DNA of 64,000 bases from assembly GCA_963848475.1 (NCBI GenBank), contig CAWKDW010000016.1:177597-241596 (forward strand). Direction: 5' to 3'. Position 1 is the first letter of the stretch. Each line of letters starts with the position of its first letter. Made by a program: the position numbers and the translations under genes. The notes under the pieces were generated by a model. It did not search any database and had not been told where the DNA came from. It saw only the letters and a list, made by a program, of their open reading frames with translations. Source of the DNA: Solirubrobacter sp963848475 (GTDB lineage: Bacteria > Actinomycetota > Thermoleophilia > Solirubrobacterales > Solirubrobacteraceae). This document shows positions 36,467 to 45,664 of this stretch, piece by piece.

Positions 36467-37306
36467 TACTTCCTCTCCCCCGTCTCGGAGGCGGACTTGC
36501 CGAGGTAGGCCTCGACGACGCGCGGGTCGGCCCGGACCTCCGCCGGCAGCCCTTCGGCGATCTTCTCGCCATGGTCGAGCACCGTGACGCGCTCGGAGAC
36601 GCGCATGATGACCTTCATGTCGTGCTCGATGAGCAGGATCGTCATCCCCCGCTCGTCGCGCAGCCGGTGCATGAAGTCCGTGAGCGCGGCCGACTCCTGC
36701 GGGTTCATGCCGGCCGTCGGCTCGTCCAGCAGCAGGACCTTCGGGATCCGAGGCCAGTGCGCGGGCGATCTCCACCCGGCGCTGATCGCCGTAGGACAGG
36801 TTGATCGCGAGGTGGTCGTGCCAGCGCTTGTCGATGCCCACGTAGGCCAGTTCCTCGTGGGCCTTCTCGCGCACGTCACGCTCTTCCTTGCGCGCCTTCG
36901 GCGTGCGGATGATGCTGCCGGCGAGGCCGGCTCGCATGCGCGAGTGCTCGCCGATCATGACGTTCTCCATCGCCGTCATGGTCGAGAAGAGGCGGATGTT
37001 CTGGAACGTCCGCGCCATCCCGGCCTTCATGACGTTGTCCGGCCGGGCCCCGGTGATGTCGTGCCCGTCGAAGTCGATGGTCCCGAACGTCGGCTTGTAG
37101 AAACCGGTCAGGATGTTGAAGAACGTCGTCTTACCGGCGCCGTTGGGGCCGATGATCGAGACGATCGACTTCTCGGGCAGCGCGAACGAGACGTCGTTGA
37201 CCGCCGTCAGGCCACCGAACTGCTTGGTGATGTTGACCGCGTCCAGCACCGGCGCCCCCTTCGGGAGCTCGGTGCGCACGGGTCCTTGGTTGTCTGTCGC
37301 GCTCAT
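36466..37306 (-). CDS. livG: branched-chain amino-acid ABC transporter ATPase (one frameshift)
   Basis: About 279 residues. Walker A GPNGAGKTTFFNILTGFY, TFQNIRLFSTMTAMENV, signature LSYGDQRRVEIARALA, Walker B KVLLLDEPTAGMNP, H-loop LLIEHDMKVIM. An extra C near 36750 breaks the frame between signature and Walker B, making one long artificial frame that runs on into livF. Start ATG overlaps the livM stop (ATGA). Confidence 0.95.
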
Positions 37307-38499
37307 ACCTGGGCCACGTGGAGTTCGGTTTCGGTGTTCTCGAAGTCCTCGTTCATTTCCATCTTGTGCCGTCGCTCCGGGATCAGGCCCTGCGGGCGGA
37401 GGATCATCATCATCACGAGCAGGAACCCGTAGATCGAGAACGTGATCTGCGTGGCGTCGAAGTCAAAGCCGAGCTTGCCGGGCCATGAGTTGATCACGTC
37501 CGGGATCAGCCAGGTGTTGATGAACGACAGCGCGACGGCGCCGACCACGACGCCCCAGATGCTGCCGAGGCCGCCGAGGATGACCATGGCCAGCACGAGG
37601 ATCGAGAACGAGAACTCGAACTGGCTGGCGGTGACGGTGTTCAGGAACGAGCCCAGGAACGCGCCGGCGATGCCGCCCATGGCGGCACCGGAGGCGTAGG
37701 CCTGCAGCTTGGTCTTGACGGCCGGGACGCCCATCGCCACCGCGGCGATCTCGTCCTCACGCAGGGCGATCCACGCGCGCCCCAGCCGCGAGTCGCGCAG
37801 GCGGAAGTTGATGAAGAGCACGAAGCCGACCATGACCAGCGCGAACCAGTACCACGGTCTGAGGTTCAGCAGGCCGAACGGATCGATGAACGGCAGGTCG
37901 ATCTTGTCCACCGGCGAGATGCCCTGACGGCCGGCGGTGAGCGGCTGGCCGTGGATCTTGATCTCGTCGCCCTGAACGGCGATGCGGCCGATGATCTCGC
38001 CGAAGGCGAGCGTCACGATCGCGATGTAATCGCCGCGCAATCGCAGCGTCGGCAAGCCGATGATGATGCCCGCGACGGCCGTCGCGATCACCGCCAGGAC
38101 CAGGATCAGCAGGAAGTTGACGTGGATGCCGGGCAGCTTGGAGGCCGGCCCGGAGACCAGGAAGTGCCAGCCCTCGCCGCCACCGACGAGCGAGAAGAAG
38201 CCCGAGCCGAAGTAGCCGGCCGTGTAGGCGCCGATGGCGAAGAACGCCACGTAGCCGAGGTCCAGCAGGCCGGCGAAGCCGACGACGATGTTGAGGCCGA
38301 GGGCCATCGCGATGTACGCGAGGGCCTGCGTGCAGGTCTGGATGAACGTGTCGCCGTTCTGGAAGAAGAACGGCAGGAACGCGGCCGCGATCAGCAGGAT
38401 CGGGACGAGGGCCTTCTCGAACCACGGCGGGAACTTCGGCCTGGGCAGCCTGCCGCCCCGCGCAGTGCCGCCGGGCTGTGGTGTCGTGGAGGCGCTCAT
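37303..38499 (-). CDS. livM: branched-chain amino-acid ABC transporter permease
   Basis: 398 residues from ATG 38499, which overlaps the livH stop by 4 bp. A Pro/Gly-rich cytoplasmic N-terminus precedes about nine membrane helices. LNIVVGFAGLLDLGYVAFFA is the LivM signature; RDSRLGRAWIALREDEIAA marks the cytoplasmic coupling loop. Pairs with LivH to form the channel. Confidence 0.95.
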   Translation of the reverse strand: MSASTTPQPGGTARGGRLPRPKFPPWFEKALVPILLIAAAFLPFFFQNGDTFIQTCTQALAYIAMALGLNIVVGFAGLLDLGYVAFFAIGAYTAGYFGSGFFSLVGGGEGWHFLVSGPASKLPGIHVNFLLILVLAVIATAVAGIIIGLPTLRLRGDYIAIVTLAFGEIIGRIAVQGDEIKIHGQPLTAGRQGISPVDKIDLPFIDPFGLLNLRPWYWFALVMVGFVLFINFRLRDSRLGRAWIALREDEIAAVAMGVPAVKTKLQAYASGAAMGGIAGAFLGSFLNTVTASQFEFSFSILVLAMVILGGLGSIWGVVVGAVALSFINTWLIPDVINSWPGKLGFDFDATQITFSIYGFLLVMMMILRPQGLIPERRHKMEMNEDFENTETELHVAQV

Positions 38500-39551
38500 C
38501 CGGCATCCCTCGTCTGCTCGCCGAGCAGGCCCGACGGCTTGAAGACCATGATCAGGATCAGGTACCCGAAGACGACCGCGGGTGTCCACGCGGAACCGAT
38601 CCGGTTGTCGGAGATCTGCTGGATGCAGCCGATGATCAGGCCGCCCAGCACAGCGCCGCGCAGGTTGCCGATGCCGCCCATGACCGCGGCGGTGAAGGCG
38701 ATCAGCCCGCCGGTGAAGCCCTGGAAGTACCAGATCGTCGTCTGGTAGAGCGCGTAGATCAGGCCCGCGGCACCGGCCAGCATGCCGCCGATCAGGAACG
38801 TCAGCGAGATCGTCGTGTCGACGTTGATGCCCATCAGCCTCGCGGCCTCAGGGTCCTGCGCCGTCCCGCGCATCGCCTTGCCGAGGCGCGACTTGCCGAT
38901 GAAGGTGGTCATCACGATCAGCAGCGGGACCGTGACGCCGACCGAGAGCACATCGGCGTTCTCGATCGTGACACCGAAGATCGTGGCGACGGTGTGCTGC
39001 GCGTTGATGAGGTCGGGGATGCCGGCCTGCGAGCCGCCCCTCCAGAGCAGGCCCACGTTCTGCAGGATGAAGGAGAAGCCGACCGCGGTGATCAGTGGCG
39101 CGAGCTTCGGTGCCGCGCGCAGCGGTCGGTACCCGACCCGCTCGATCATCGCGTTGAGCATGCCCGAGCCGATCATCGCCACGATCAGCGTCAGCAGCAG
39201 CCCGAAGAACAGCGCCGCCGTGTTCATGCCCCTGGTCAGGCCGATCGTCGTGAAGAACGAGGCCGAGATGAACGATCCGATCATGAACACCTCGCCGTGG
39301 GCGAAGTTGATCAACTCGACGATGCCGTAGACGAGGGTGTAGCCGATCGCCACCAGCGCCCAGATGGCACCGTTGGAGATCCCGGCGGTCAGGTTCTCGC
39401 CCAGGCGGACCAGGTTCCCGTCGTCGACGAGATCCGTGATCGCGTAGTACAGCGGCAGAGCGAGCAGTACGAGTACTAGCCCGTATTTGCCGAGTAGCGC
39501 CCTGATCCGCTCCGAAGCGGATGGGCCGGCGGGGATGCTGGCGGCTTCCAT
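38496..39551 (-). CDS. livH: branched-chain amino-acid ABC transporter permease
   Basis: 351 residues. About nine membrane helices, with the LivH features NGAIWALVAIGYTLVYGIVE, INFAHGEVFMIG and TAQDPEAARLMGINVD. Roughly 45 residues longer at the N-terminus than typical LivH. The livJ-type gene lies upstream, separated by 85 bp that contain a strong hairpin. Confidence 0.95.
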   Translation of the reverse strand: MEAASIPAGPSASERIRALLGKYGLVLVLLALPLYYAITDLVDDGNLVRLGENLTAGISNGAIWALVAIGYTLVYGIVELINFAHGEVFMIGSFISASFFTTIGLTRGMNTAALFFGLLLTLIVAMIGSGMLNAMIERVGYRPLRAAPKLAPLITAVGFSFILQNVGLLWRGGSQAGIPDLINAQHTVATIFGVTIENADVLSVGVTVPLLIVMTTFIGKSRLGKAMRGTAQDPEAARLMGINVDTTISLTFLIGGMLAGAAGLIYALYQTTIWYFQGFTGGLIAFTAAVMGGIGNLRGAVLGGLIIGCIQQISDNRIGSAWTPAVVFGYLILIMVFKPSGLLGEQTRDAG

Positions 39552-39580
39552 AGATCTAGATGTGTCTCCGAATAGGCGAC

Positions 39581-39613
39581 CGGCCGGGAGTGGGAAACCC
39601 CCACTCCCGGCCG
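39581..39613 (-). terminator. intra-operon hairpin between livJ and livH
   Basis: GGCCGGGAGTGGG (39582-39594) and CCCACTCCCGGCC (39600-39612) form a perfect 13-bp stem, 14 with the flanking C-G pair, around a 5-base loop. It lies about 25 bp after the binding-protein stop. Such a structure commonly lowers read-through or protects the upstream mRNA, so that more binding protein than permease is made. Confidence 0.75.
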
Positions 39614-39636
39614 AGCATACGCCTTATCGGAACTGC

Positions 39637-40917
39637 TTAGCCGGCCTGAGCCTTGATGGTCTTGTCGAACACGAGCTCGCCGTCCTTGACGGAGTAGATG
39701 CCGTAGTCGGTCAGCGTCGTGTCGCCGTTCTCGTCGATCGAGTACGTACCGAGGACGCTGGCGCGGTCCTTGGTCTCGAACAGGGCCTTGATGACGTCGG
39801 CCTTGTCGCCCGTCTCGGAGCGCTTGATCGCGTCGAGCGCGAGGTTCATGGCCTCGTAGCCGTAGATGGCGTACGGGTCCGGGTTGTCCTCGCCGTACTT
39901 CTCGCTGAAGGCCTTGAAGAACTCCTGGCCTTCCGGCGGGTAGGAGTCCGGGTTCAGGGTCGCGACGGACACCTTGACACGGTCCTGGAGGCTGGCGGGG
40001 ATGCCGCCCTCCTTGGGATCGACGAAGCCGGACTCGGCGACGCCGTCCGGGCCGTAGAGCTTCGCGTCCGGCAGAGCCGCGCCGAAGTCCTTGTAGAGCT
40101 GGACCGCGTTGTTGGCGGTGACGCCCGCGTACACGAAGCAGTCAGCGCCGGCGCTCTTGGCCTTCTGGGCCAGGGAGCGGTAGTTCGCGGCGTTCTTGTC
40201 GATCGCCTCGTTGGAGATGATCTCCAGGCCCTGCGCCTTGGCCGCGAGGTCGATGTTGTTGGCCAGGCCCGCGCCGTAGACCTCCTTATCGTTGGTCAGC
40301 TGGACCTTGGTGCAGCCGTCCTCCTTCATGAGCGTGGCCAGAGCGGCGCCCTGGATCGTGTCCTTCGGGACGATGCGGGTGTAGTTGCGCGTGCCGTTCG
40401 GGTAGTACTTGTCCGGCTCGCCGGGGTTGGAGCCCGGCTGATCGGTGGTGAGACCGACGGCCGTGTTGGCCGGCGAGATCATCGGCACGCCGGCCTCGTT
40501 CAGGATCGGGATGGCGACCGCGGCCGCGCCCGAGTTGAACGTGCCCAGGTAGAGAGCGGTGCTGTCGTCCTGTGCGGCCTTACGAGCGTTCGCGGACTCC
40601 TGCTCCGGAGTCCAGTTGCCGGCCTGAGCCGTGGAGTCGTCGAGCGACTCGTACTTGATGGTGTGGTTGCCGGCCTTGCCGCCCGCCTGCTCGAGCGCGA
40701 GCTTCGCGCCGTTGACGACAGCGGTCGTCTGGACGCGCGAGGCGCCCTGCAGCGGGACCGACGAGTAGATCGTCAGGTCCTTGCCGGCAGCAGCGGTACC
40801 GCTGCTGTCGGAGCCGCTCGTGGCCGGGGCCGGATCATCGTCGCCGCCGCAGGCAGTTACGCCCAGGGCAAGCGCCGCCAATAGGCAGCTAGAAGCTGCC
40901 AGGAACTTAGATTGCAA
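39637..40917 (-). CDS. livJ: branched-chain amino-acid ABC transporter substrate-binding lipoprotein
   Basis: 426 residues from a TTG at 40917. That start is chosen because GAGGAGGGG lies just upstream and a signal peptide follows directly (QSKFLAASSCLLAALALGV) with lipobox VTAC. A longer frame to 40977 has no such features. Type I periplasmic-binding fold: LTIYSSVPLQGASRVQTTAV, PMISPANTAVGLT, FVYAGVTANNAVQLYKDFGA, YAIYGYEAMNLALDAI. Delivers Leu/Ile/Val-like amino acids to LivHM; exact specificity not readable from sequence. First gene of the operon. Confidence 0.93.
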   Translation of the reverse strand: MQSKFLAASSCLLAALALGVTACGGDDDPAPATSGSDSSGTAAAGKDLTIYSSVPLQGASRVQTTAVVNGAKLALEQAGGKAGNHTIKYESLDDSTAQAGNWTPEQESANARKAAQDDSTALYLGTFNSGAAAVAIPILNEAGVPMISPANTAVGLTTDQPGSNPGEPDKYYPNGTRNYTRIVPKDTIQGAALATLMKEDGCTKVQLTNDKEVYGAGLANNIDLAAKAQGLEIISNEAIDKNAANYRSLAQKAKSAGADCFVYAGVTANNAVQLYKDFGAALPDAKLYGPDGVAESGFVDPKEGGIPASLQDRVKVSVATLNPDSYPPEGQEFFKAFSEKYGEDNPDPYAIYGYEAMNLALDAIKRSETGDKADVIKALFETKDRASVLGTYSIDENGDTTLTDYGIYSVKDGELVFDKTIKAQAG

Positions 40918-40955
40918 AAGGAACCCCTCCTCATGAGGCTCGTATTCGAGCGGCG

Positions 40956-40985
40956 ATTCTACGCACGCCCAGTTCACGCATGCAA
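40956..40985 (-). promoter_or_regulatory. promoter of the liv operon
   Basis: On the minus strand TTGCAT (-35, at 40985-40980) and TAGAAT (-10, at 40961-40956) are separated by 18 bp, a good match to the housekeeping sigma consensus. Transcription would begin about 30 bases before the TTG start codon. ACCGGTTAC at 40994-41002, just upstream, matches the core of the LacI-type operator at 2861-2874. Confidence 0.65.
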
Positions 40986-41053
40986 CAGCCTAGACCGGTT
41001 ACCAGCGGATAACCGAACTCAATCGGACCGTAAAGTACGGCCAACGCAGGGGG

Positions 41054-41218
41054 CTACTGGCGGCGGCCGGGAAGCGCCGGCAGGATGATCCGTGTCCCCG
41101 CCGCGAGCACCACGAGCGCCATTCCGATCAGGAAGGCGTCGAAGGACTTCATCAGGTCAGTCCCCCAGAGAACGATCCAGAGGGCGAGTCCGGCTATCAG
41201 CGTCAGCAAAAGTCCCAT
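41054..41218 (-). CDS. small membrane protein downstream of trpA
   Basis: 54 residues: MGLLLTLIAGLALWIVLWGT, DLMKSFDAFLIGMALVVLAA, GTRIILPALPGRRQ. Two membrane helices with a short acidic turn and a basic C-terminus. Starts 12 bp after the trpA stop on the same strand, so it should be part of the trp operon. The hydrophobic pattern and lack of shadow-frame arginine bias support a real gene. I recognise no family. Confidence 0.65.
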   Translation of the reverse strand: MGLLLTLIAGLALWIVLWGTDLMKSFDAFLIGMALVVLAAGTRIILPALPGRRQ

Positions 41219-41230
41219 GCGGCGCGAAGG

Positions 41231-42037
41231 CTAGCGGACGAGGGCGTCCGCGAGGTCCGTGACCACGGATGCCGCCGCAGCAGCGGGATCCGAGCCCTGT
41301 TCGACCGCCTCGGCGACCGCTCGCACGAGCCGGGATCCGACGATCACGCCATCCGCTCCGGCGTCCGCGGCGGCCGCAGCCTGCCCACCGGTGGAGATGC
41401 CGAAACCGAGTGCCACGGGGACCGGGCTGTGCGCCTTGACCCGAGCGATCAGCGCACCGGCGTCGGTCTGCGTGGCGGCCCGCTCCCCCGTCGTTCCGGT
41501 CACAGAAACCGTGTAGACAAATCCACGCGCTTTGCTCCCGATTGCGGCGAGCCGAGTGTCCGCGGTGGTCGGTGCGACGAGCGGCACGAGGGCAATGCCG
41601 TGCGCATCGCACGCCTCGAGGACGCCGGCGGACTCCTCAAGCGGCAGGTCGGGGACGATCAGACCGCTGATCCCGCGACCCGCGAGCTCGGCGGCGAAGC
41701 GCTCCGGCCCGCGGGCGAAGAGCGGGTTGGCGTAACACATCAGGACGACCGGGAGCAGCTCGGCGATCCGCTCGCCGGCCTCGAGCACGGTGTGCAGCGT
41801 CGAGCCCGCGGCGAGCGCCTTCGTCGCCGCCTCGTGGATCACCGGACCGTCCGCGAGCGGGTCCGAGAAGGGCACACCGAGCTCCACGAGATCGGCCCCC
41901 GCATCGGCGTAGGCGGTGGCGATCGCGACCGACGTCTCGATGTCCGGGAAGCCGCCCATCAGGTACGGCATCAGCGCGGCCCGCCCGCGGGCGGTGGCGA
42001 AGGCGGCCGCGATCCGCTCGGCGCCGGTCTCGCTCAC
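41231..42037 (-). CDS. trpA: tryptophan synthase alpha subunit
   Basis: 268 residues, GTG start overlapping the trpB stop (GTGA). Cleaves indole-3-glycerol phosphate to indole, which passes to TrpB. TIM barrel with the catalytic Glu in DLVELGVPFSDPLADGP near residue 50 and the catalytic Asp in LIVPDLPLEE. Phosphate site GFGISTGGQAAA and GVIVGSRLVRA near the C-terminus. Confidence 0.97.
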   Translation of the reverse strand: MSETGAERIAAAFATARGRAALMPYLMGGFPDIETSVAIATAYADAGADLVELGVPFSDPLADGPVIHEAATKALAAGSTLHTVLEAGERIAELLPVVLMCYANPLFARGPERFAAELAGRGISGLIVPDLPLEESAGVLEACDAHGIALVPLVAPTTADTRLAAIGSKARGFVYTVSVTGTTGERAATQTDAGALIARVKAHSPVPVALGFGISTGGQAAAAADAGADGVIVGSRLVRAVAEAVEQGSDPAAAAASVVTDLADALVR

Positions 42038-43218
42038 GCCAGGCCCAGCTTGTCGAGCGCCTCGGCGAGGTCCTTGTCGCCGCGGCCCGAGAGGCAGACG
42101 AGATCGATCGTCTCGGGGCCGGCCTCGACGCGCCCCGGCCCGAGGACCCAGGCGACGGCATGCGCGGACTCCAGCGCGGGGATGATCCCCTCGAGCTCGG
42201 CGAGGCGCTGGAACGCGCGCAGCGCCTCGTCGTCGGTGACCCCGGTGTAGTGCGCCCGCCCGGTGTCACGCAGCCAGGCGTGCTCGGGGCCGGTGCCGGG
42301 ATAGTCGAGCCCCGCCGAGATCGAGTGCGCTTCGAGGATCTGGCCGTCCTCGTCCTGCATGATCGCCGAGTAGGCGCCGTGCAACACACCGCCGCGACCG
42401 CCGACGGTGAGCGGCGCGCCGTGGCGCCCGCTGTCGAGTCCTTCGCCGGCCGCCTCGACGCCGACGAGCTCGACGGCCGCGTCATCCACGAAGGGCACGA
42501 AGGTGCCGATCGCGTTCGAGCCGCCGCCGACGCAGGCGATCACCCGGTCGGGCAGTCGCCCGGTCTTGTCGAGGATCTGCGCGCGGGCCTCGTCGCCGAT
42601 GATCCGCTGCAGGTCGCGCACGAGCGCCGGGAACGGCGCCGGCCCGACGCACGAGCCGATCGCGTAGTGCGTGTTGCCCACGTTGGCCACCCAGTCGCGG
42701 ATCGCGGCGCTGACGGCTTCCTTGAGCGTGCGCGCGCCCGCGTCGACCGGCACCACGGTCGTGCCGAGCAGGCCCATCCGCTGGACGTTGGGCGCCTGGC
42801 GGCGCATGTCCTCGGTACCCATGTAGACGAAGCAGTCCAGGCCGAGCAGCGCGCAGGCGGTCGCGATCGCGACGCCGTGCGAGCCCGCGCCGGTCTCGGC
42901 GATGATCCGCTGCTTGCCCATCCGCTTGGCCAGCAGCGCCTGGCCGAGCGCGTTGTTGATCTTGTGCGCGCCCGTGTGGTTGAGGTCCTCGCGCTTGAGA
43001 TAGACCGGGTGCCCGACCTCGTCGGACAGTCGCTGCGCGAGGTACAGCGGTGACGGGCGCCCGACGTAGTCGTTGAGCAGCGCGGTCAGCTCGGCCTGGT
43101 AGGACGGATCGTCGCGGGCGACGATCCACGCCGCCTCGAGCTCGACGAGCGCCGGGATCAGCGTCTCAGGGACGTACTGGCCGCCGTAGGGGCCGAAACG
43201 GTGCTCGATCGCGGTCAT
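42034..43218 (-). CDS. trpB: tryptophan synthase beta subunit
   Basis: 394 residues from the ATG at 43218 (MTAIEHRFGPYGGQYVPETL), overlapping the trpF stop by 4 bp. PLP enzyme joining indole and serine. The PLP lysine is in REDLNHTGAHKINNALGQAL near residue 85; ETGAGSHGVAIATACAL, phosphate-cup CVGGGSNAIG and a final LSGRGDKDL are all canonical. Confidence 0.97.
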   Translation of the reverse strand: MTAIEHRFGPYGGQYVPETLIPALVELEAAWIVARDDPSYQAELTALLNDYVGRPSPLYLAQRLSDEVGHPVYLKREDLNHTGAHKINNALGQALLAKRMGKQRIIAETGAGSHGVAIATACALLGLDCFVYMGTEDMRRQAPNVQRMGLLGTTVVPVDAGARTLKEAVSAAIRDWVANVGNTHYAIGSCVGPAPFPALVRDLQRIIGDEARAQILDKTGRLPDRVIACVGGGSNAIGTFVPFVDDAAVELVGVEAAGEGLDSGRHGAPLTVGGRGGVLHGAYSAIMQDEDGQILEAHSISAGLDYPGTGPEHAWLRDTGRAHYTGVTDDEALRAFQRLAELEGIIPALESAHAVAWVLGPGRVEAGPETIDLVCLSGRGDKDLAEALDKLGLA

Positions 43219-43847
43219 ATGACTTCTACGGGCGTGACGGCCGCAAAGAACGCTTCGAGCTTCGCGGGGTCCTTGATGCCCGGCGCGGACTCGACGCCCG
43301 AGGCCACGTCGACGCCCCACGGCCGTGCGGCCTCGATCCCGGCGGCCACGTTCTCGGCCGTCAGGCCGCCGGAGAGCAGGTACGGGACCTTCGAGCGCCA
43401 GTGCTTGACGAGTCCCCAGTCCCAGGTCTTGCCCGTGCCGCCGTACAGGCCGGCCTGCGAGGTGTCGAGCAGGTGGAAGTCGGTGCGGAAGCGCGCGGCG
43501 TCCTGCAGGTCGGCGGCGTGCCCGATCCGGACGGCCTTGATCACCTTCGCGCCGGTCCGCTGCTTGACGGCGGTGCAGAACGTCGGCCCCTCGTCGCCGT
43601 GCAACTGCACGTGCGTGAGCCCGAGCACGTCCACGGAGCTGGCGATCTCGTCGATCGACTGGTTGACGAACACGCCGACCAGCTCGACCTTGCGCCGCAT
43701 CACGCGGGTGATGCCGGCCGCGACGCCGGGGTCGACGGCGCGCTTGGACTCCGGCCAGAGGATGAGCCCGAGCGCCCAGGCGCCGAGCTCGACGGCGTAC
43801 TCGGCATCGTCGAGCTGCGTGATCCCGCAGACCTTGATCCTGGTCAC
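43215..43847 (-). CDS. trpF: phosphoribosylanthranilate isomerase
   Basis: 210 residues, GTG start at 43847 overlapping the trpC stop (GTGA). The third step after anthranilate: an Amadori rearrangement. Catalytic Cys in TRIKVCGITQLDDAEYAVEL; THVQLHGDEG; catalytic Asp in FHLLDTSQAGLYGGTGKTWD; phosphate site LSGGLTAENVAAGI and GVDVASGVESAPGIKD. Confidence 0.96.
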   Translation of the reverse strand: MTRIKVCGITQLDDAEYAVELGAWALGLILWPESKRAVDPGVAAGITRVMRRKVELVGVFVNQSIDEIASSVDVLGLTHVQLHGDEGPTFCTAVKQRTGAKVIKAVRIGHAADLQDAARFRTDFHLLDTSQAGLYGGTGKTWDWGLVKHWRSKVPYLLSGGLTAENVAAGIEAARPWGVDVASGVESAPGIKDPAKLEAFFAAVTPVEVI

Positions 43848-44633
43848 GTGTGAGCACCGCCGGTGAGCTCGCGGCAGGCGGCCTCGATGTCGGGCGCGCG
43901 CATCAGCGTCTCGCCGATCAGCACCGCGTCGACGCCGACACGCTCGAGCTCGTCGAGCTGCTCGCGGGTCGAGAAGCCCGACTCCGAGACCACGGTCTTG
44001 CCGGCCGGGACGTCGGCCAGCAGCTCGTAGGTGCGGTCGATGTCGACGCTGAAGTCCGACAGGTCGCGGTTGTTGATCCCGAGCACGTCGGCCTCGAACT
44101 CCAGCGCCCGCTGGAGCTCGCGCTCGTCGTGGACCTCGACCAGCGCGTCGAGGTCGAGCGCGGCCGCCTCGCTGCAGCAGCTTGCCGAGCTCCTTGTCCT
44201 CGAGCGCGGCGACGATCAGCAGGATCGCGTCGGCGCCCGCGGCCGCGGCTTCGTAGAGCTGGTACTTCTCGACGATGAAGTCCTTGCGCAGCACCGGCAG
44301 CGTCGCGTTGGCGCGCGCCTCGCGCAGGTCGTCGAGCGAGCCGCCGAAGTGGAATGGCTCCGTGAGGATCGAGAGGGCGGCCGCGCCGCCGCGCTCGTAG
44401 GCCTGCACGACCTCGGCGACCTTGGATCCCTTGCGGATCTTGCCCGCCGACGGCGACCGTCGCTTGTGCTCGGCGATCAGCGACACACCAGGGCGCGTGA
44501 GCGCCTCCGAGAACGGCCGGAACCCCTCGGCGCGGCGCTCGAGCGCCTTCTCGAGGTCCTTGAGCGGCACCTCCTTGCGGCGGCGTTTCACCTCGGCGCG
44601 CGTGTCGTCGACAATGTCGTCAAGCACGCTCAT
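43844..44633 (-). CDS. trpC: indole-3-glycerol phosphate synthase (one frameshift)
   Basis: About 262 residues. Corrected for an extra base at 44171, the protein runs SVLDDIVDDTRAEVKRRRKE, LIAEHKRRSPSAG with the catalytic Lys, LSILTEPFHFGGSLDDL, VLRKDFIVEKYQLYEAAAAG, then VLGINNRDLSDFSVD, SESGFSTREQLDEL and AVLIGETLMRAPD. Makes the indole ring by decarboxylation and ring closure. ATG overlaps the trpD stop. Confidence 0.95.
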
Positions 44634-45664
44634 ACCGGTGCCAGCTCCCTCGTTAGTGATGCCAATGCGTCCAACGCGGCGGCGGCGCGACCATCGTCGA
44701 TCGCCGCCTCGGCGGTGCGCACGCCCTCCTGAAGTGAAGCGACGTTCCCGGACACATAGATCGCCGCGCCCGCGTTGAGCACCGCGACGTCGCGCGCGGG
44801 ACCGGGCTCGCCGGCGAAGATCCGCCGCGTGGTCTCGGCGTTGACGTCCGGCGTGCCACCCGTCAGCGCGCCCGCATCGGCGCGCGCGAGGCCCACGTCC
44901 TCGGGAGCGACGTCGTAGGCGCGCAGCTGTTCGCCGTCGACCTCGACTACGCGCGTGATCCCCGACGTGCTCATCTCGTCCAGACCGTCTGCGCTGGACA
45001 CTACCAGCGCTTTTCGAGCGCCAAGCCGGGCCAGCGCGCCCGCGATCGTCTCGAGGAAACTCGGGTCCGAGACGCCGATCACCTGGCGCGTCGCTCCCGC
45101 CGGATTGGTCAGCGGACCGAGGAAGTTGAAGATCGTGCGGACCGCCAGCTCCTTGCGCACCGGGACCACGAAGCGCGTGGCGCCGTGATGGGCGGGGGCG
45201 AACATGAACCCGAAGCCGACCTCGGCGATGCAGCGCGCGACGGCGTCGGGCTTGAGGTCGATCCGGACGCCGAGCGCCTCGAGCACGTCGGCGGAGCCCG
45301 AGAGGCCCGTGGCGGAGCGGTTGCCGTGCTTGGCGACCGCACAGCCCGCCCCGGCCGCGATCAGCGCGGCGGTGGTCGAGACGTTGAACGTCGGCCGCCC
45401 GCCGCCGGTGCCCGCGGTGTCGATCAGGTCGGCCTCGCGACCGGTCGTCACCGGCGTCGCGAACGCGCGCATGGTCGTCGCCAGGCCGACGATCTCCTCG
45501 ACCGTCTCCCCCTTGGTGCGCAGCGCGACGAGCACGCCCGCGGTCTCCACCTCGGAGGCGTTGCCGGCCATGATCTCGGCCAGGACCGCGGCGGTCTGCT
45601 CAGCGGTGAGGTCGTGGCGCGACGCCAGGGCGTCGATCGCCTTGGTGATCACTGGATTCGGCAT
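44630..45664 (-). CDS. trpD: anthranilate phosphoribosyltransferase
   Basis: 344 residues. Transfers phosphoribose from PRPP to anthranilate. PRPP-binding DTAGTGGGRPTFNVSTTAAL near 83, KHGNRSATGLSGSADVLEAL, then FNFLGPLTNPAGATRQVIGV near 180 and VVSSADGLDEMS. The start ATG overlaps the trpG stop by one base (TGATG). Confidence 0.97.
   Translation of the reverse strand: MPNPVITKAIDALASRHDLTAEQTAAVLAEIMAGNASEVETAGVLVALRTKGETVEEIVGLATTMRAFATPVTTGREADLIDTAGTGGGRPTFNVSTTAALIAAGAGCAVAKHGNRSATGLSGSADVLEALGVRIDLKPDAVARCIAEVGFGFMFAPAHHGATRFVVPVRKELAVRTIFNFLGPLTNPAGATRQVIGVSDPSFLETIAGALARLGARKALVVSSADGLDEMSTSGITRVVEVDGEQLRAYDVAPEDVGLARADAGALTGGTPDVNAETTRRIFAGEPGPARDVAVLNAGAAIYVSGNVASLQEGVRTAEAAIDDGRAAAALDALASLTRELAPV

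Noticed and set aside
35756..37306. A single fused LivG-LivF protein
   Set aside because: The fusion arises from one extra base near 36750; corrected, the two genes overlap by one base (TAATG) as separate genes.
43215..44633. A fused TrpC-TrpF protein
   Set aside because: The fusion arises from one extra base at 44171; corrected, trpC ends at 43844 and trpF has its own GTG start.
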